A stretch of 64,000 nt of DNA from Pseudopyrenochaeta lycopersici (GCA_003313425.1 NHZP01000042.1:372001-436000), one strand, 5' to 3'. Positions 1 to 11,540 are shown, counted from the stretch's first letter. A program made the numbers and translations. The notes: generated by a model from the sequence alone, not told the origin.

Positions 1-1312
1 CGGGGAGAAATTTACGGATATCCACTGCAGTGGAATCTGTGTTACCAGGTATTTTAGGGTTGTCGTAGTTGTCGTATATCATCAGCCATCGCGTATTGTC
101 ACGGAAACTTAACCACGCCTTGACAGCATCAATCACCTCGTCGAGGTTTCTTTTTATATCCACACCATTTAGCTGGCTGGCCGAAGGATGTTCCCGTAAT
201 ATTTGCTTCGCTACCTTGGCAAAGCTCTGCTTCAAAGAATCCTCGTCCTTGATATTTAGCCAGAATATAGCTGAGTAGTTGTCCTTGTGCTGCTTCGCGT
301 ACGCAACAGTAAGCTGAGTCTTGCCAATGCCTCCTAACCCGTGAAGAACAACAGTGCGACGGCTGCTGTTGCCGCAAAGCGCCGCGTGCATTTCAGAGAG
401 CTCTTCCTCCCTTGCCACAAAGTGTTCGATTTCAGAAACATCGGAGAGACTGAAGGGGATTAAAAATTCCTCGCTTTTAGTGCCTATTCCCAGTCAATAA
501 CTTCCTATCAGTCAATGACATCTGTACTCTTCATAAAGAATGGTAGTAACATGAGAGAACGGCCTACCCTTTAAGGCCTTGTCGATCTCTTCCCGGAGCC
601 GTTTGAACGCCTTCTCTCTTCCTTCACCATAGATGAGCGGCATATGGATGTCAAAAATGCCTAGTAGAGAGTATGCTGAGTCTTCTTCACGTTTTGTCTT
701 GCGTCTTGCAGACCATGACATTCGCTCATCAACGCTGAACTGAGACAAAGAGCCTCCTTGAAGGGCTCGAACGCCGATTCCCGTTACCTCGTGAATTTCT
801 TGCACTATCGAATCTTTGTGACCAAGTAGCTCGCCCTCTGCAGAAAAGAATTCCACACATGACGGAGCAAGAAGCTCTTGCAGCGTCCAGCCCCGTTTAA
901 ACCATCTGCTGTACCGAAAGGCTGATTTCCACGCCTGCTGAGAGGATAGATCATTATGAATGTAACCATTAATCGAAACATCCGGTAGATACACGTAGCA
1001 TTTAGCTGCATCATGGTACCAGCGGAACATGGAGTTGATGGCTTCTGAGAGCTCAGCGCTGCTCGATTTGTCGATGCAGCAAGTATCCACCCAGAAGTGC
1101 CTCAGGCCATCGCGAGTTGCTTGCTCTGCGCAGAAGCGAAGCTTTTTGTATCCAGCTTTTGTCCTCCTAGAGTCCATTGTCAAGTCTTTGAAGTTAACCT
1201 CGTCATGATCCTCTCCCCATGTGTGCGAAAGAATGGCGTAGGGAGGGATGTTGCCGATTAGATCGTCGGTCAAGTTGAACTCGCCGTTCTCGTCAACTTG
1301 TAAAAGGCGCAT
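1..1312 (-). CDS. HET-domain NB-ARC protein, 5' part (runs off left edge)
   Basis: The first exon (1312 down to about 530) encodes a complete HET domain at the N-terminus, with the hallmark YAILSHTWGE near residue 26, then FWVDTCCID and WTLQELLAPS. Family knowledge: HET domains trigger cell death in heterokaryon incompatibility and fungal innate immunity. An intron of about 54 bp (GTACAG donor, AAAG acceptor, roughly 475-528) joins it in frame to PFSLSDVSEIEHFVAREEEL and then an NB-ARC P-loop, VVLHGLGGIGKT, near 300-340. The NTPase domain continues to base 1, followed by WLMIYDNYDNP, a Walker-B-like stretch. The C-terminal repeat region (usually TPR or ankyrin in this architecture) lies outside the window. 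The start at 1312 (MRLLQVDENG) is the usual HET N-terminus. The intron acceptor is not the preferred YAG, so the junction is less certain than the domains. Confidence 0.85.
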
Positions 1313-1722
1313 TGTCGGGAGCGGATATCATGGCAGGTCGTACGTGTGAAATGGGCGGAGAGCGGGGTAGTTGAATCAGCTGCTGCCTTTGTGGCGGTCA
1401 GCCGGCCGCTTTCTTTGTACCGAAAATCCCGCTATAACAGAGTTAGCGATAGCATAATTAGCGATATTTACACCGGCGATTAAAGCGCTAAATACTTTGA
1501 ACTTGCCACCACTAGTAGGGAGGATGGCCGACCCGTATCGGCCACACACTTTCGCGAGAGGCGAATGGCCTGCCAGCGAGGGTGTGGAGAGAGCTATGGT
1601 CGGCCCCTGGGCGGCGAGACCACGGGGATGATTGCTTCCCGCGGACACCGGATGTATCAAATAGCAGCACGCGTAGAATCGCCTCTGCCGTTGCTGATTT
1701 GTCTCCATAGGGTGAATGACCG

Positions 1723-2399
1723 TTACTTCCTTGAATCATCGGCTGAATAGTCTATAGTAATCTGGTTTCGGAGCTTGAGCGGCAAAAGACCTGCTAGAGC
1801 GAAGATCTTATCGCGTGGATCAGTTGAGGTGGTGATCTGAGCAAGGTTCAGCAGCGGCGACCGTAGCTCTGCATAGGTAAGGATCTCTCTCTTTCCTGAT
1901 AAATTGCTCCAGTCTCTCAGACGCCCAACCCACCATAGCAGCCCATATGCGGTCCTGAATTGATTTTGAGTCGAGATAAATAATTTCTGTCCAACGATAC
2001 TTTGGATGGCTTCTATGTGGGGCAACATACATTTCATTACTTGCCGAATTTTGTCAAGTGAAACCCAACGCCTTCCGCAACCGACTTTCATATCACCAAG
2101 CCCCATTGCTAGTTCTTGTATAATCCACATACGACCCCAGTATGGCCGAGCCAGAATTTCATGAGTGCGATATAGACTCCTTGCTCGCCGATCCGGTCCT
2201 AGGTAGCCGTCCCTTGATTTAGGCTCGATAAAAGTTTCCATATATGTACCCTGTGATCGAATCCGTCTCCCATCTGACCAACTGTCTTGTGGATATAATC
2301 GACTGCCAGATCGCTGTCATCCGTCTCTATTCCCAACCCTATCTCATCCGCACGCTCAGGTACCGGGAAGCCGGCCACGATAACGGCGCCACAAAACAA
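1723..2399 (-). pseudogene. Second HET-domain gene, broken fragment
   Basis: Two adjacent reading frames match the second half of a HET domain of a different subtype from the neighbouring gene. 2399-2242 encodes LGIETDDSDLAVDYIHK, like the WLG...SDLAI segment. 2241-1723 encodes ILARPYWGRMWIIQELA, then TDPRDKIFALAGL and ITIDYS. The two frames differ by one, so an intron or frameshift lies near 2240. The N-terminal part of the HET domain (the SYVWG motif) is absent upstream. No continuation is recognisable downstream of 1723, although open frames extend to about 1376. I read it as a truncated relic; an unusual multi-intron gene is possible but unlikely. Confidence 0.65.
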
Positions 2400-2634
2400 T
2401 TACAGCCAGCATACTGTTTCCGTGAAATGTATGGGTGAATGCTTGAACATGATTTCGAAAGCTCGTGGACCTTTTCTCAGAAAAAAGGGCTTGAAGTACA
2501 CCGATTAGTCACCATATGGCGGCAACCTGAATGCGCAGCCCAACCAAGATTTCGCACCATTCATACGCGCGGATGGGAATATAGGGTCAGGAACGCGATT
2601 TGGTTGGACAGCAGCTGACCAAGCGAGCGTCACC

Positions 2635-3339
2635 TTGCATGAAAGAGCCGTTGAAGAGCTGGTATTACTTGGCTCACCTCTACCAGCTTGGCAGCAGAAG
2701 AGCTGCCCTACACTAGACATTCAACCATCTGCTCAAGCATCAAGAAAGCGGGAAAGACGCGACTCAATCGACTTGAACGACTCAAACTCTGCACAGAACC
2801 GCGAGCTCATCGACAGTAGCCTGGGCCAATCGCATATCCTCCCTGAAGGATCAACTAGATCACGGAAGCCATCTCGCAAAAGCAGCAGCTTCTTTATTAA
2901 TAAATCCTGGTCAACCTTTGTAACTGCGTCTACTACAGCGCCAAAGACACAATTCCATCAAACCAATCTACCACCTGAGCCTCGACTCTATCAAGACGTG
3001 ATGAAGCTTCCGGTCCCTCACAAACAAGGCTTCATCACAGCCATGCAGCGTGAGATAACTGATATCAAGCGCAAACACACCTACAAGACACTTGCATTGA
3101 AGCATTTCAATGCTCACGACAACGAGGTTCTGCCACTGCTCTGGTTGTTTAAATACAAGCTGGACAGTGAAGGATACGTGGCCAAACACAAGGCTAGAAT
3201 TTGCGTACGAGGCAATCTTCAAACCATAGCTGATAGTCTTATCTATTTTGAATACGTGGTTGTAGAGCAATTACGTTGTGGAGCGATCGTGTTTTGGTGG
3301 GGTGGGCGGAATGGTAATGTGATACGTCAAAGACTGTAG
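2635..3339 (+). pseudogene. Ty1/Copia retrotransposon reverse transcriptase relic
   Basis: From about residue 115 the open frame shows the start of a Copia RVT_2 domain: EPRLYQDVMKLP, then FITAMQREITDIKRKHTYKT, then LLWLFKYKLDSEGYVAKHKAR and ICVRGNLQ. In intact elements this leads to the YxDD catalytic core. Here similarity stops after GNLQTIADS (about 3230) and the rest of the frame looks random. No integrase, gag or LTR could be identified nearby. The Ser/Lys-rich upstream part resembles the linker that precedes RT in Copia polyproteins. It is therefore a 5'-truncated and 3'-truncated fragment with no activity expected. Confidence 0.7.
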
Positions 3340-3518
3340 ATAGGGATATAGGGCATCATCACTATGGTATGCAAGAGATATCGAGTTAACTGATAACATA
3401 CGGAAGTTCGGGAGTCAAAAGCAATATCAAACCCTCAAACGACGTTTTGGCATAAGTGTTTTGTTGGAGGTTGCAACTCGCTACAGGAGCCAGATCCATC
3501 CTCTCAATTCGACTCAGA

Positions 3519-4894
3519 CTACTGAACATCTATATCATGTTGTACCGTAATTCTAGCTACACTATTTAGCGGCGATCCAGCGTCATTATGACTTGTCTTT
3601 TTAGGCGTGGACTCCGACCGGTTGATCGTGCTATAGATGCCATAAATGTCACCCTCATTTTGCAGGCGTTGGAAATGCTTCTCACGCGGCTTACTCCAGT
3701 TGGTACCTCCGATCGTGACGAGCTCGGTTGGGCCCCGACTGCGGTTGTTGGCGCCACTCTGCGCCGCCTTACTGTTCGTCAAACTGCCAAACTGATGCGA
3801 GATCTTGCCTATGAGCGGTCGCAAGGTTGGTAGGCAGGCGCTGATAACTCCGCAGGCTACCTCGACAACACACCACGTGCAGGCTTCGGCAAGTGTCCCT
3901 TCTAGTGGTTAGCCTTTGAGCCGAGAATCGTGTACACTAGGTGTCTGTTTAGGGGAAGACAGTCACTTACACGTCGTGTCGCTCGGATCAAATTCCATGA
4001 GAGTCGTGAAGCGGTATATACTGGCGAACAGAACGCTAGGATTGCTCGTTAGGGACGAATGACAGTAAGATCCCACCGTAGCAGTAGCGTCAAACTTACA
4101 AGCTACCTAGCAAGAATATGAAGCAAAGAGACAGCCTCTGGGCGATGGTGGCATGCAACTTCCAGACCGGCCTCATAGGCATGCAAAGGATAGCGACATC
4201 CGTCAGGATGTTCGGTATAGCATTGCCGATGAACGAAGCTTTTAGGTTGATACACGTCCCTTCGATCCATGGCAGCCACGCCTTGCTGATTGGGTTGCAC
4301 TGGAAGATGCAGACGGCGAGGATGGCGATCCACCAACCGATAACAATGGCGGCCAAAATTTTCAGATAGATCTTGAACTCGCGTAATGGGAACAGGCGTC
4401 GGTACATTAAGAGAAGAGATAACTTCACAAACAGTACTGCTGTGATGTATATGCACTCGAAGGCCAGGAGGATCTTGAAGAAGATGACAAGATCGTCCAT
4501 TAACACTGTGTCAGCGTGCCTTCCGAGGCCATGGGCAATCGCTGGGACAGTCTTGGTTAGCAAGGGAGTCGACGCAATCGAAGGGCCCTGGGAACACTGG
4601 CTTACCGGCATAGTTGAGGGCGCCCGAAGTAAAAACGAATGCCTGCAAATCGTTCTGGTCAGCTCCGACTCAGACGTTTAGTGACGGAAGGATCGTCGAG
4701 CCCACCACACGTACTAGCGCAGCAACTATCATCCAGTCGTCGGCCCCATATGCAGCGCGGCTGATATAACGTGCCCAGAAGCGCAGGCAAACAAAAAGCG
4801 TAGCTAGGACGAGCAATACCGTCGTGACCCTATTTAGTTCGCCACTCTTGTCGTAGGCGCTATCACGAGCCTGGAGAGTCGCCAGGACATTCAT
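3519..4894 (-). CDS. Fungal rhodopsin-domain (PTH11-like) integral membrane protein
   Basis: Five exons can be joined in frame on the minus strand. Exon 1 starts MNVLATLQARD and holds TM1 followed by GADDWMIVAAL (donor GTACGT near 4706). Exon 2 is AFVFTSGALNYAG (donor GTAAGC). Exon 3 (to about 4100) gives GLGRH and several TM helices with KLSLLLMYRRLFP and CNPISKAW. Exon 4 gives FVLFASIYRFTTLMEFDPSD. The last exon begins WTLAEACTWCVVEVACGVIS, then ACLPTLRPL and a polar cytoplasmic tail. This order matches the seven-helix fungal rhodopsin-domain family (PF20684 type), which includes PTH11-like candidate receptors. All splice phases are compatible and no stop interrupts the frame, so it looks intact. 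The ligand is unknown. The start codon could be off by a few bases. Confidence 0.85.
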
Positions 4895-4899
4895 CTTAT

Positions 4900-5950
4900 C
4901 ACGAACGGCCTCCTTAAAAGGTCTCGATGAGTAGTTAAACCCACGGCGGAATCGAGTTGGAAAATAACATAGCACAACTTATGGCAAGAAGTGAAAACCG
5001 ACAATCTATATAGTGGCCTATTCCAATGTCAGCTAAATTTGTTTTCCTTTGCGCGACCTCTGACAATTTCGAGCCAATTTCGTAGAGACAGCGCTGCAAT
5101 GTAACACTGTCTCCAAACTTCACTAACGATTACTTTTCTCGCAGAGTATGACTCGCAGGTCAGCAGGGTCCGCGGCAAGTACCGTGGATGGCAATTGGAC
5201 CGTGAGTAGAAGGGACAAAACTCGCAAAGCCATATAGTGGCTTGCGAAACCAACCTTATCATTGTGAACTTGCATGGCGTCTTCACCAACGCGGGGATGG
5301 CTCGTTTGATGATGCGATCAAAGTAACTGCTGAAGCATTCAGGTGCATGTAAAAGGGTATCGTGAACGGGCTATACAGAAATTTGTGTGGGAAACTGCAG
5401 GCTTCTGAGCGCAGTGGCGCGCCTGGATCTAGAGTTTGGTGAGTTTGTCCGCAGCCAGACACAACCTTCGGAATTTTGAAGTTAAGTATTTAGAATTCGC
5501 GGGGAACGGTAATCCGACGCCAGGAGCCCTAGAACCATTGCACCGGGCGTTAAAAGGCTCTGCGAAATATGGTCGGCAAACACCTCGTTGGCCAACGTCT
5601 GCCTTCAATGTTTCAGGAAACCAGTCCTAGAAGAAAATGCCGCATAGCCAGAAAAAACTTCCTTGAAGTTGGTCAAGCACGCGTACAGGACTCTGTGCCG
5701 TCTGTAATACGAGCACGGGAATCAGGGGACGTGCTCTGATGGGATTATGACTGAAGAGTGCTTTATCGGCGATCCTGGGCCAGGGTTTCGGTCGCGATCC
5801 TATTGGCTCATTCTGACAGCTACCGGAAGTTAAAATGCCCTTCGCCTCGGGAGATGTAATTATGCATCGAGCGCTTTGACCAAATGCTCAATGGCGTCAG
5901 AACGCACAACATCGGGCGCACAGGTATTTATCCGAGGCTAAAGCCTTTCA
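4900..5950. other. Intergenic, no recognisable gene
   Basis: Only short overlapping open frames on both strands. I saw no conserved domain, repeat or convincing intron structure. Part of it is presumably the promoter of the rhodopsin-domain gene that reads leftward from 4894. Confidence 0.4.
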
Positions 5951-5953
5951 GTA

Positions 5954-7303
5954 CAGTGACCCCGCAAAAGTTTCCGCCGCGCATGCACGAGCCACCCTCT
6001 CAAGCACATGTACACCAAACTTCAACACCATATATCTCAGCCAAAATATTATATAATTAATTTTTTTTGGGTCAAGAGTTGCATAGATGATTAATATTTT
6101 GTTTGCCATCCTCGTGCCTTTTTACATGCAGCAATTCGTTGTCGCATACTCAAGATGAGGCGCTTGATGAGCTTGGCTGGTATGCGCCGCCAGCACTCTT
6201 TCAATGCACTGCAAAAGCCATCCCACTCTTCTATAGCTTGGCTGTAATTGTTATATTGTGGATAGAATTTGTACATGCGCTTCTTCAGGTACCACCAGAG
6301 GTGCTCAATTGGGTTGAGATCAGGTGAGTATGCTGGCCATTTGATGGTGGTGATGTGGTGCTCGCGCAGGAACTCACGCGTCGCTGCAGCTGTGTGTATG
6401 CGCGCGTTATCCTGCATAAAAAGCTGAGAACGACGCCAAGATGGTAGAAGCCCTTTAGTCAAGGCCTTAATGTAACTTTTAGCGGAGTACCCATACTTTA
6501 GAGCATCGAAATCACGCTCCATTATGACTAGAGGACTTCTCCGGGCACACCCACGTTCATCCAACCATATTGAACCCCATACCATTTGTGACACCTTTTT
6601 ACCGCAGCCATAGGTTTGGAGCATTATTGTCTTCCATTTCTCTTGTGAATTTCGAAAAACCCACTCTTGGTTTTGCCCTGAGCCCTTCTGAACTAAGCAT
6701 TCGTCAGAGAACTTGAGCGTGCGCCGATGCCATGGGAATTGAGAGTACTCCTTGCAGAACTTGAGGCGCCTCAACGCATCCCCGCGATGGAGCTTAGGAC
6801 GCTTTTTACAAGGAGATTTAGTGAGGCCTTGTCTTTTGAGGTATCGGGATAGTGTGCTAGAGCTAGGCGGCTTCGAAGAGGTGCCATCTGGATTCACAAC
6901 CACTGCTACTTCAGCTAGCTCTTTGTAATCAATTTTTGGCTGCGCACGTGCTTTGCGATAGATGATCTTCTTTTGATGAAGCGATAGTATAGGTGGCCGG
7001 CCGCTGCGAGGTTTATCTGCAGTTGTGCCTGTTTGGTGATATTTCTTCCTGAGGTCGCGTATAGCGCGTTCACTCCGGCCATACGCGTCAGCAACTTGAG
7101 CAACTGTAGAACCACCATGCAGCATCCCAATAATTTGATCTCGCTGCTGGACTGTTAAATTAGGGCCTCTGCGCGTATTTTGGTCTATTTCTTGTAAAAT
7201 TTGGCGATGTGGTGGCATAGTTATGATACTTGAAAGTTGAGAAGGAGATGTTGTGAGGGAACGCGTCGCGACTAGTGTGGCGGAAACTTTTGCGGGGTCA
7301 CTG
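5954..7303 (-). mobile_element. Complete Tc1/mariner (DD34E) transposon
   Basis: The element is 1,350 bp and is bounded by TA dinucleotides at 5952-5953 and 7304-7305, the target-site duplication expected for Tc1/mariner. Its ends are inverted repeats: the first 25 bp are identical at both ends (starting CAGTGACCCCGCAAAAGTTT) and similarity continues with one mismatch to about 27 bp. It encloses one uninterrupted transposase gene on the minus strand. Intact ends, intact gene and intact duplication suggest a recent insertion. Confidence 0.93.
6091..7218 (-). CDS. Tc1/mariner transposase
   Basis: A 375-residue transposase that cuts and pastes the surrounding element. The chosen start (MPPHRQILQEIDQNTRR at 7218) lies inside the terminal repeats; the open frame extends further upstream only because it reads through the repeat into flanking DNA. 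The N-terminal part has two helix-turn-helix regions (VAQVADAYGRSERAIRDLRK, then an SGRPP linker). The DDE catalytic triad is visible: KFSDECLV, then FMQDNARIHTA, then SPDLNPIEHLWW, with 34 residues between the second Asp and the Glu. The length is normal for fungal Tc1-like enzymes and no stop or frameshift is seen. Confidence 0.93.
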   Translation of the reverse strand: MPPHRQILQEIDQNTRRGPNLTVQQRDQIIGMLHGGSTVAQVADAYGRSERAIRDLRKKYHQTGTTADKPRSGRPPILSLHQKKIIYRKARAQPKIDYKELAEVAVVVNPDGTSSKPPSSSTLSRYLKRQGLTKSPCKKRPKLHRGDALRRLKFCKEYSQFPWHRRTLKFSDECLVQKGSGQNQEWVFRNSQEKWKTIMLQTYGCGKKVSQMVWGSIWLDERGCARRSPLVIMERDFDALKYGYSAKSYIKALTKGLLPSWRRSQLFMQDNARIHTAAATREFLREHHITTIKWPAYSPDLNPIEHLWWYLKKRMYKFYPQYNNYSQAIEEWDGFCSALKECWRRIPAKLIKRLILSMRQRIAACKKARGWQTKY

Positions 7304-7305
7304 TA

Positions 7306-9868
7306 GTCTACGGTTATGCTTCCGATTTGGTCGGGACAGGAATCCCAAACGGCGTTGCCGGTGCCGGTTTCCGCAAATAGCGTTCGGAATGATAAGTTAA
7401 CAGGGTTCCACAAGCGAGCGGCCAGCCCCACCAACTTACAGCGCGTTCAACTCTGTTCGAGACGCCACAACAACATAAGACCTGCTGCCACAGTGTATAA
7501 CATCTTTCGAACTACAGTTAGACGCCGATGCGCCGGAACCCAGCCACGACTCGATTGCCAGCCCAATTTGAAGAAGCTAGCTAAGCTAGAGGAGGACGCT
7601 CGAAAGTATGGAAGTGATTTGTTCGCGTGCAGCTGTCTAACCAATCTTATGTCCTGGCATCGCTGATGCTGTTTTCCGCCTTCAGCACACGATTTTTGAA
7701 ATGGGTGAAACCACTGCCTAACTGAATAATCAAGAAACCTATCCTGTCTGCTTCACCTTGCCTATTAAATCAGGTACTTTAACGTTGTCTGCGCAACTTG
7801 CTTGTCGAGTACGTTAAGGGAATTCTTACCATGCTGAACAGGTTGCCCATATATGACCCGGCGACACACCGACAGATATTTACGTGGACAATCCTTCTCT
7901 GCGGTTCTTATGGGCGTAAGTTGAACACCACTTCCCGAATATATTGTATCTGTGCCCCAATTTTGATGATTTGTAATTCGACTTGACTGCGTACTGCATC
8001 CGAGATTTTCTCGTGGCTTAGCGTAGAGTCTGCGTAAGCAAGGTCTTGTTGGAGACGATTGATTTCCTCCATTATTCCTTGGATGTTCCCACAAAACCCG
8101 TTGCTTGAGAACTTATTATTTGCTGCTCCAGTTGTGCACTCCATTTCTTTAGCAACAATTTGAACCCAGCAAATCCCGACCGTGTCTACAGATGATTAGG
8201 ATGAAAGATGAATATCGCACAGACTTTCTATCCCTGTCACTTACACCTTCTTTGAATAGATAATCCGGTGGAATGAAGATAAAATGGTGATATGGATGCA
8301 TATATCCACATCAGAATAATCAGTTAAGGTACAAGAGTAGGTCGGAGCGAGCCATGCGTCCTTCAATCCTTGCAATTATTAAGATGATCGAATCATGGTG
8401 AAGCGAAACGATAGGTCCTTCACTTCGACTGTTGCGCCTGATTGTATGAGACACACCACACAAACCTAAAATTACGTTGTTACTGTTCCCGTTCTGGCCA
8501 GGTTTGTAGACTAGGTTATCAAAAGTGGTTTGGCAAGGTGGCCGGGAAGTTGAGGTGGCGGAAAATAGGGGGCCGAGCTTACCTTGGGGGCATAGTTTCT
8601 GCCTCCCGGAGGATTCTTCCGAGCCTATTAATGAATTTGGTGAGCGGCGATCACAGGCAGCTCCTGTGGCTTCCAAGCCACGAACGGAGTGATGGCCGTG
8701 CAGCAAAGTTTACGTGACGTAAGGGAAGGAAACGGGAGAAGAGTTCCGAAAACTTTTATTTTATGCACGAGGCTGCGGCTAACAAGTCAGTTTCTTATTA
8801 TTTTTCTTCCTATGACCGTCTTTGTCAAAAAGTGGAATGGTACCATTGCACGATTCAGGTTAGACTTCAAATGACATACTCGAAGTTAAGCGAACGCCAA
8901 CGTTACTCTCCTGCCTCCCTTATGATTGCCACTCACCTTATTCATTTTCTCCTGCCCTCTAGCGCTATCTATGTTGAAGCAAGTAATTGTGTTCATATGA
9001 CATAAGTGCGTGAGGATATGATCATTGGAGCGAACGTCAATACCGAAAGAAAATAGAAAAGACAACCAACGCCACGCCATATTCTAATGATACATAGCAA
9101 CAGCCACCAACGACCCTACAGTTGCTCTATTACCGTCTATTCGTTATGGCGCTCTTTATAACGTGTTCCACCACCTGATGCACGCGCAACACCATGCAAC
9201 CAGCAAAATAATTGAAGCTGTAGAGGTTCCTAACTAGCTATTCTATATACACGTTGACTCTTATCAAAGAGCAGCTGCCTCATTTCTTTCTTGTTCAATC
9301 CTATTGCCCCTTTTTGTTTTTTACAAGGAGACACATGAACAGGCTGGTAGCGTCGTTCTTGCACGGATCCTAAGCAGGTCTTTTGTATGAGGGAAAAACG
9401 CTGGTGGCAAAGTTGGCCCACTGCCAGTCCGTTCATGAGTCCCCCTTGTATTATGTCTCGGAACCCTCTCCCCGGATATCGCTCTTACCGGGTTAGGCTC
9501 TCGTAATTATCCCCAAATCTTGTGCCAGTAGCCGCTGTAGGACATGAACCATTTAGAGACTTATTTTCAGGGTCGAGGCAACCCTTACATGAGTCGGGCA
9601 AAAGTCAAACAAGCGGCATTACTTCTAATTGGCACAACGATATCCCGCTGTCCTGGTTCCGCGGAGCACACAGGTGGAGACCCTGCTTCACTCAGCGCGG
9701 GGAACATCGGCTGGCGTAGAAGCTTAACTTTACGCATTGACTCGTGATATTAGCACACCCATGCAAAAGGCACATTCTATTTAAAAACAATGAATCAGCA
9801 TCCATCAATAGAGTACCGACCGCAAGATTATCGTCCCCATTCTTGGTGCGCAGCTGTCGCTGTAAATC
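7306..9868. other. Long region without a supported gene
   Basis: Open frames here are short and mostly overlap on opposite strands. The frame at 8144-7908 (minus) has a weakly coiled-coil-like composition (MEEINRLQQDLAYADSTLSH), but I recognise no domain and no partner exons. The 5' end may hold decayed coding sequence into which the Tc1 element inserted. No tRNA or rRNA was recognised. Confidence 0.4.
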
Positions 9869-10255
9869 ATGGATACCAACCATCAAGCACATGAAAGCCA
9901 AAGCACCCGGTTAACTATCGCCCTGGTGATAACCATAGTGATCACATTCATCACTTTTGTTCTTCGTTTATATACTCGTGTTTGTCTACTTCGCAGCACT
10001 GGCGCAGAAGATTACTGCATTGGAATTGCGATGGTATGTCTCGTTATCCTTGTAGCGCTACGTTTGCACCTAGCATTAATCCTCTAATGTCAGATATTTG
10101 CAATCGCAAACACTAGCATTTCGGTTGCGCGTACGTCCTCCTTGCCGCTTTGAAATTACTTAGTACCTAATACACTATTAAGAGGCTAAAATTGCACTGG
10201 GGAAACATATCTGGGCAATTAAACCCGAGGATCTTATGACAAATGCTAAAGTTAG
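9869..10255 (+). pseudogene. Truncated rhodopsin-domain membrane protein gene (5' exons only)
   Basis: Three exons of a second rhodopsin-domain gene can be followed. Exon 1 (9869-10032) begins MDTNHQAHESQSTRLTIALV and gives TM1, then FVLRLYTRVCLLRSTGAEDY, ending before a GTATGT donor. A short second exon reads IFAIANTSISVA. A third reads AKIALGKHIWAIKPEDLMTN, the conserved GxGKHxW segment. The next exon of the family, which carries TM3 and the following helices, cannot be found; the sequence runs straight into the 3' end of the acetyltransferase gene. The gene therefore appears cut after roughly a third of its length. Confidence 0.65.
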
Positions 10256-10460
10256 TGCTCCTATATTATATGAATCCGGGTACTTCTCTAATGCTAGTGA
10301 TCTTATCACATTTCGTCTTTTTCAGCTTTCAAACCGAATAAACATAGCCTTTTCAACATGCTCTTATCCGTCTTGTAGATCTAGTTGCATTCTTTCGAGC
10401 ACTCGGCTCTCTTCCTCTTCACTCACTATTGCTCAAGCTCTGGCTCTAGCTCTGCCACCA

Positions 10461-11201
10461 TCACCGCTCCCTAACCATACACCCATGCCAATCCACACCC
10501 TCCCCACCCCAAGCCCCCCTATCAAACACCATCTCCCTCACAAGCCTAAACCCCCTCCTCTCGTACACCGTTCTCGCCATCTTCTTCGAATCAACATAGA
10601 TCCTCAAACCCTCCCGATCCGCTTTCCGCAAACCCCAATCCAGCAATAGTGTCCCCGCGCCGCGCGTCTGGTGCGATGGATGCGTGGCCAGCATGTTGAG
10701 CATGAGGTAGGGGGTAGACGTGCCCATTACGGAGAGACGGGTGGGTTGGAAGGGGGCGATGAGTGCGGTGCGGACGTCTTGGCGGAGTTCGGGTGGAACG
10801 AAGAGTTGGGCTTCTCTTTTCTCTGGCTCTGGCTCTTTCTCTTGCGAGTTTTTAGGATCTTTTTCATTACCTGCGTGGGAATGAACATCCTTTGCAACAT
10901 CATCATTACTCTCTTTCTCGTCTGCATTACACAAACTCCACACTGCAACCGCAATCGTTCTTCCCCCGCCGTCCTTCGGATCGTCCTCGCTCGGCGGAAT
11001 GTCTGTGTCTACAATCTTCCAGTGCCACATGTTCGGCGTTCCAACCTCCCTACTATTATTTTCTGCGAGCCCGCGGATAGAGGATTCGGAGAGCGGTCCT
11101 GTGTGCAACATATCGTAGGTCGGGCCCGCCCATGCTGCAGCGCGGATGCGAGTAAAGGACAGGCCGTCTGAGGGAGTCATGGGGTGGAGTGTGAGCGGCA
11201 T
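10461..11201 (-). CDS. GNAT-family N-acetyltransferase
   Basis: A single-exon gene of about 246 residues, starting at MPLTLHPMTPSDG; a further ATG lies nine codons upstream. The N-terminal half is the variable substrate side and includes a low-complexity, charged insert (about residues 105-130, rich in E, K and D). The C-terminal part carries the acetyl-CoA-binding motif A, LNMLATHPSHQTRGAGTLLL, with the Q/RxxGxG/A loop, then GLRIYVDSKKMARTVYERRG, the motif B region. Such fungal GNATs acetylate small molecules or peptides; the substrate cannot be read from sequence. No frame breaks are seen. Confidence 0.85.
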   Translation of the reverse strand: MPLTLHPMTPSDGLSFTRIRAAAWAGPTYDMLHTGPLSESSIRGLAENNSREVGTPNMWHWKIVDTDIPPSEDDPKDGGGRTIAVAVWSLCNADEKESNDDVAKDVHSHAGNEKDPKNSQEKEPEPEKREAQLFVPPELRQDVRTALIAPFQPTRLSVMGTSTPYLMLNMLATHPSHQTRGAGTLLLDWGLRKADREGLRIYVDSKKMARTVYERRGFRLVREMVFDRGAWGGEGVDWHGCMVRER

Positions 11202-11540
11202 TTTGAGAGAGTGCGTATGTCTCGGCAATGAGTTGATACATATGTGGATTTTTGGCGTATTTAACTGGTTGGTTTTAGAGATGTTGAGGAGTATATGGTG
11301 TGAGTCACATTGGGTTTGGCTTGATCGTCTACCTTTGATATTCGGAAGAGTTCCACGTGATCTCGGCTAATATCGCATGCACGCGCCTGCAGTCGGCATA
11401 ATTGAATACCCATGTACATGCAAATACGCATAACGTGTTTTATAAGCGAGTCGGCCACTTCCCCAACTTTCTGCGACTTTAAAGCTATAACGTCAAGCAC
11501 CACCGAACCCACCGAAAATGCTTGGCGCTACCAACTCAGC

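Noticed and set aside
7219..7434. N-terminal extension of the Tc1 transposase frame to 7434
   Set aside because: It reads through the terminal repeat and TA site into host DNA; the ATG at 7218 inside the element is the sensible start.
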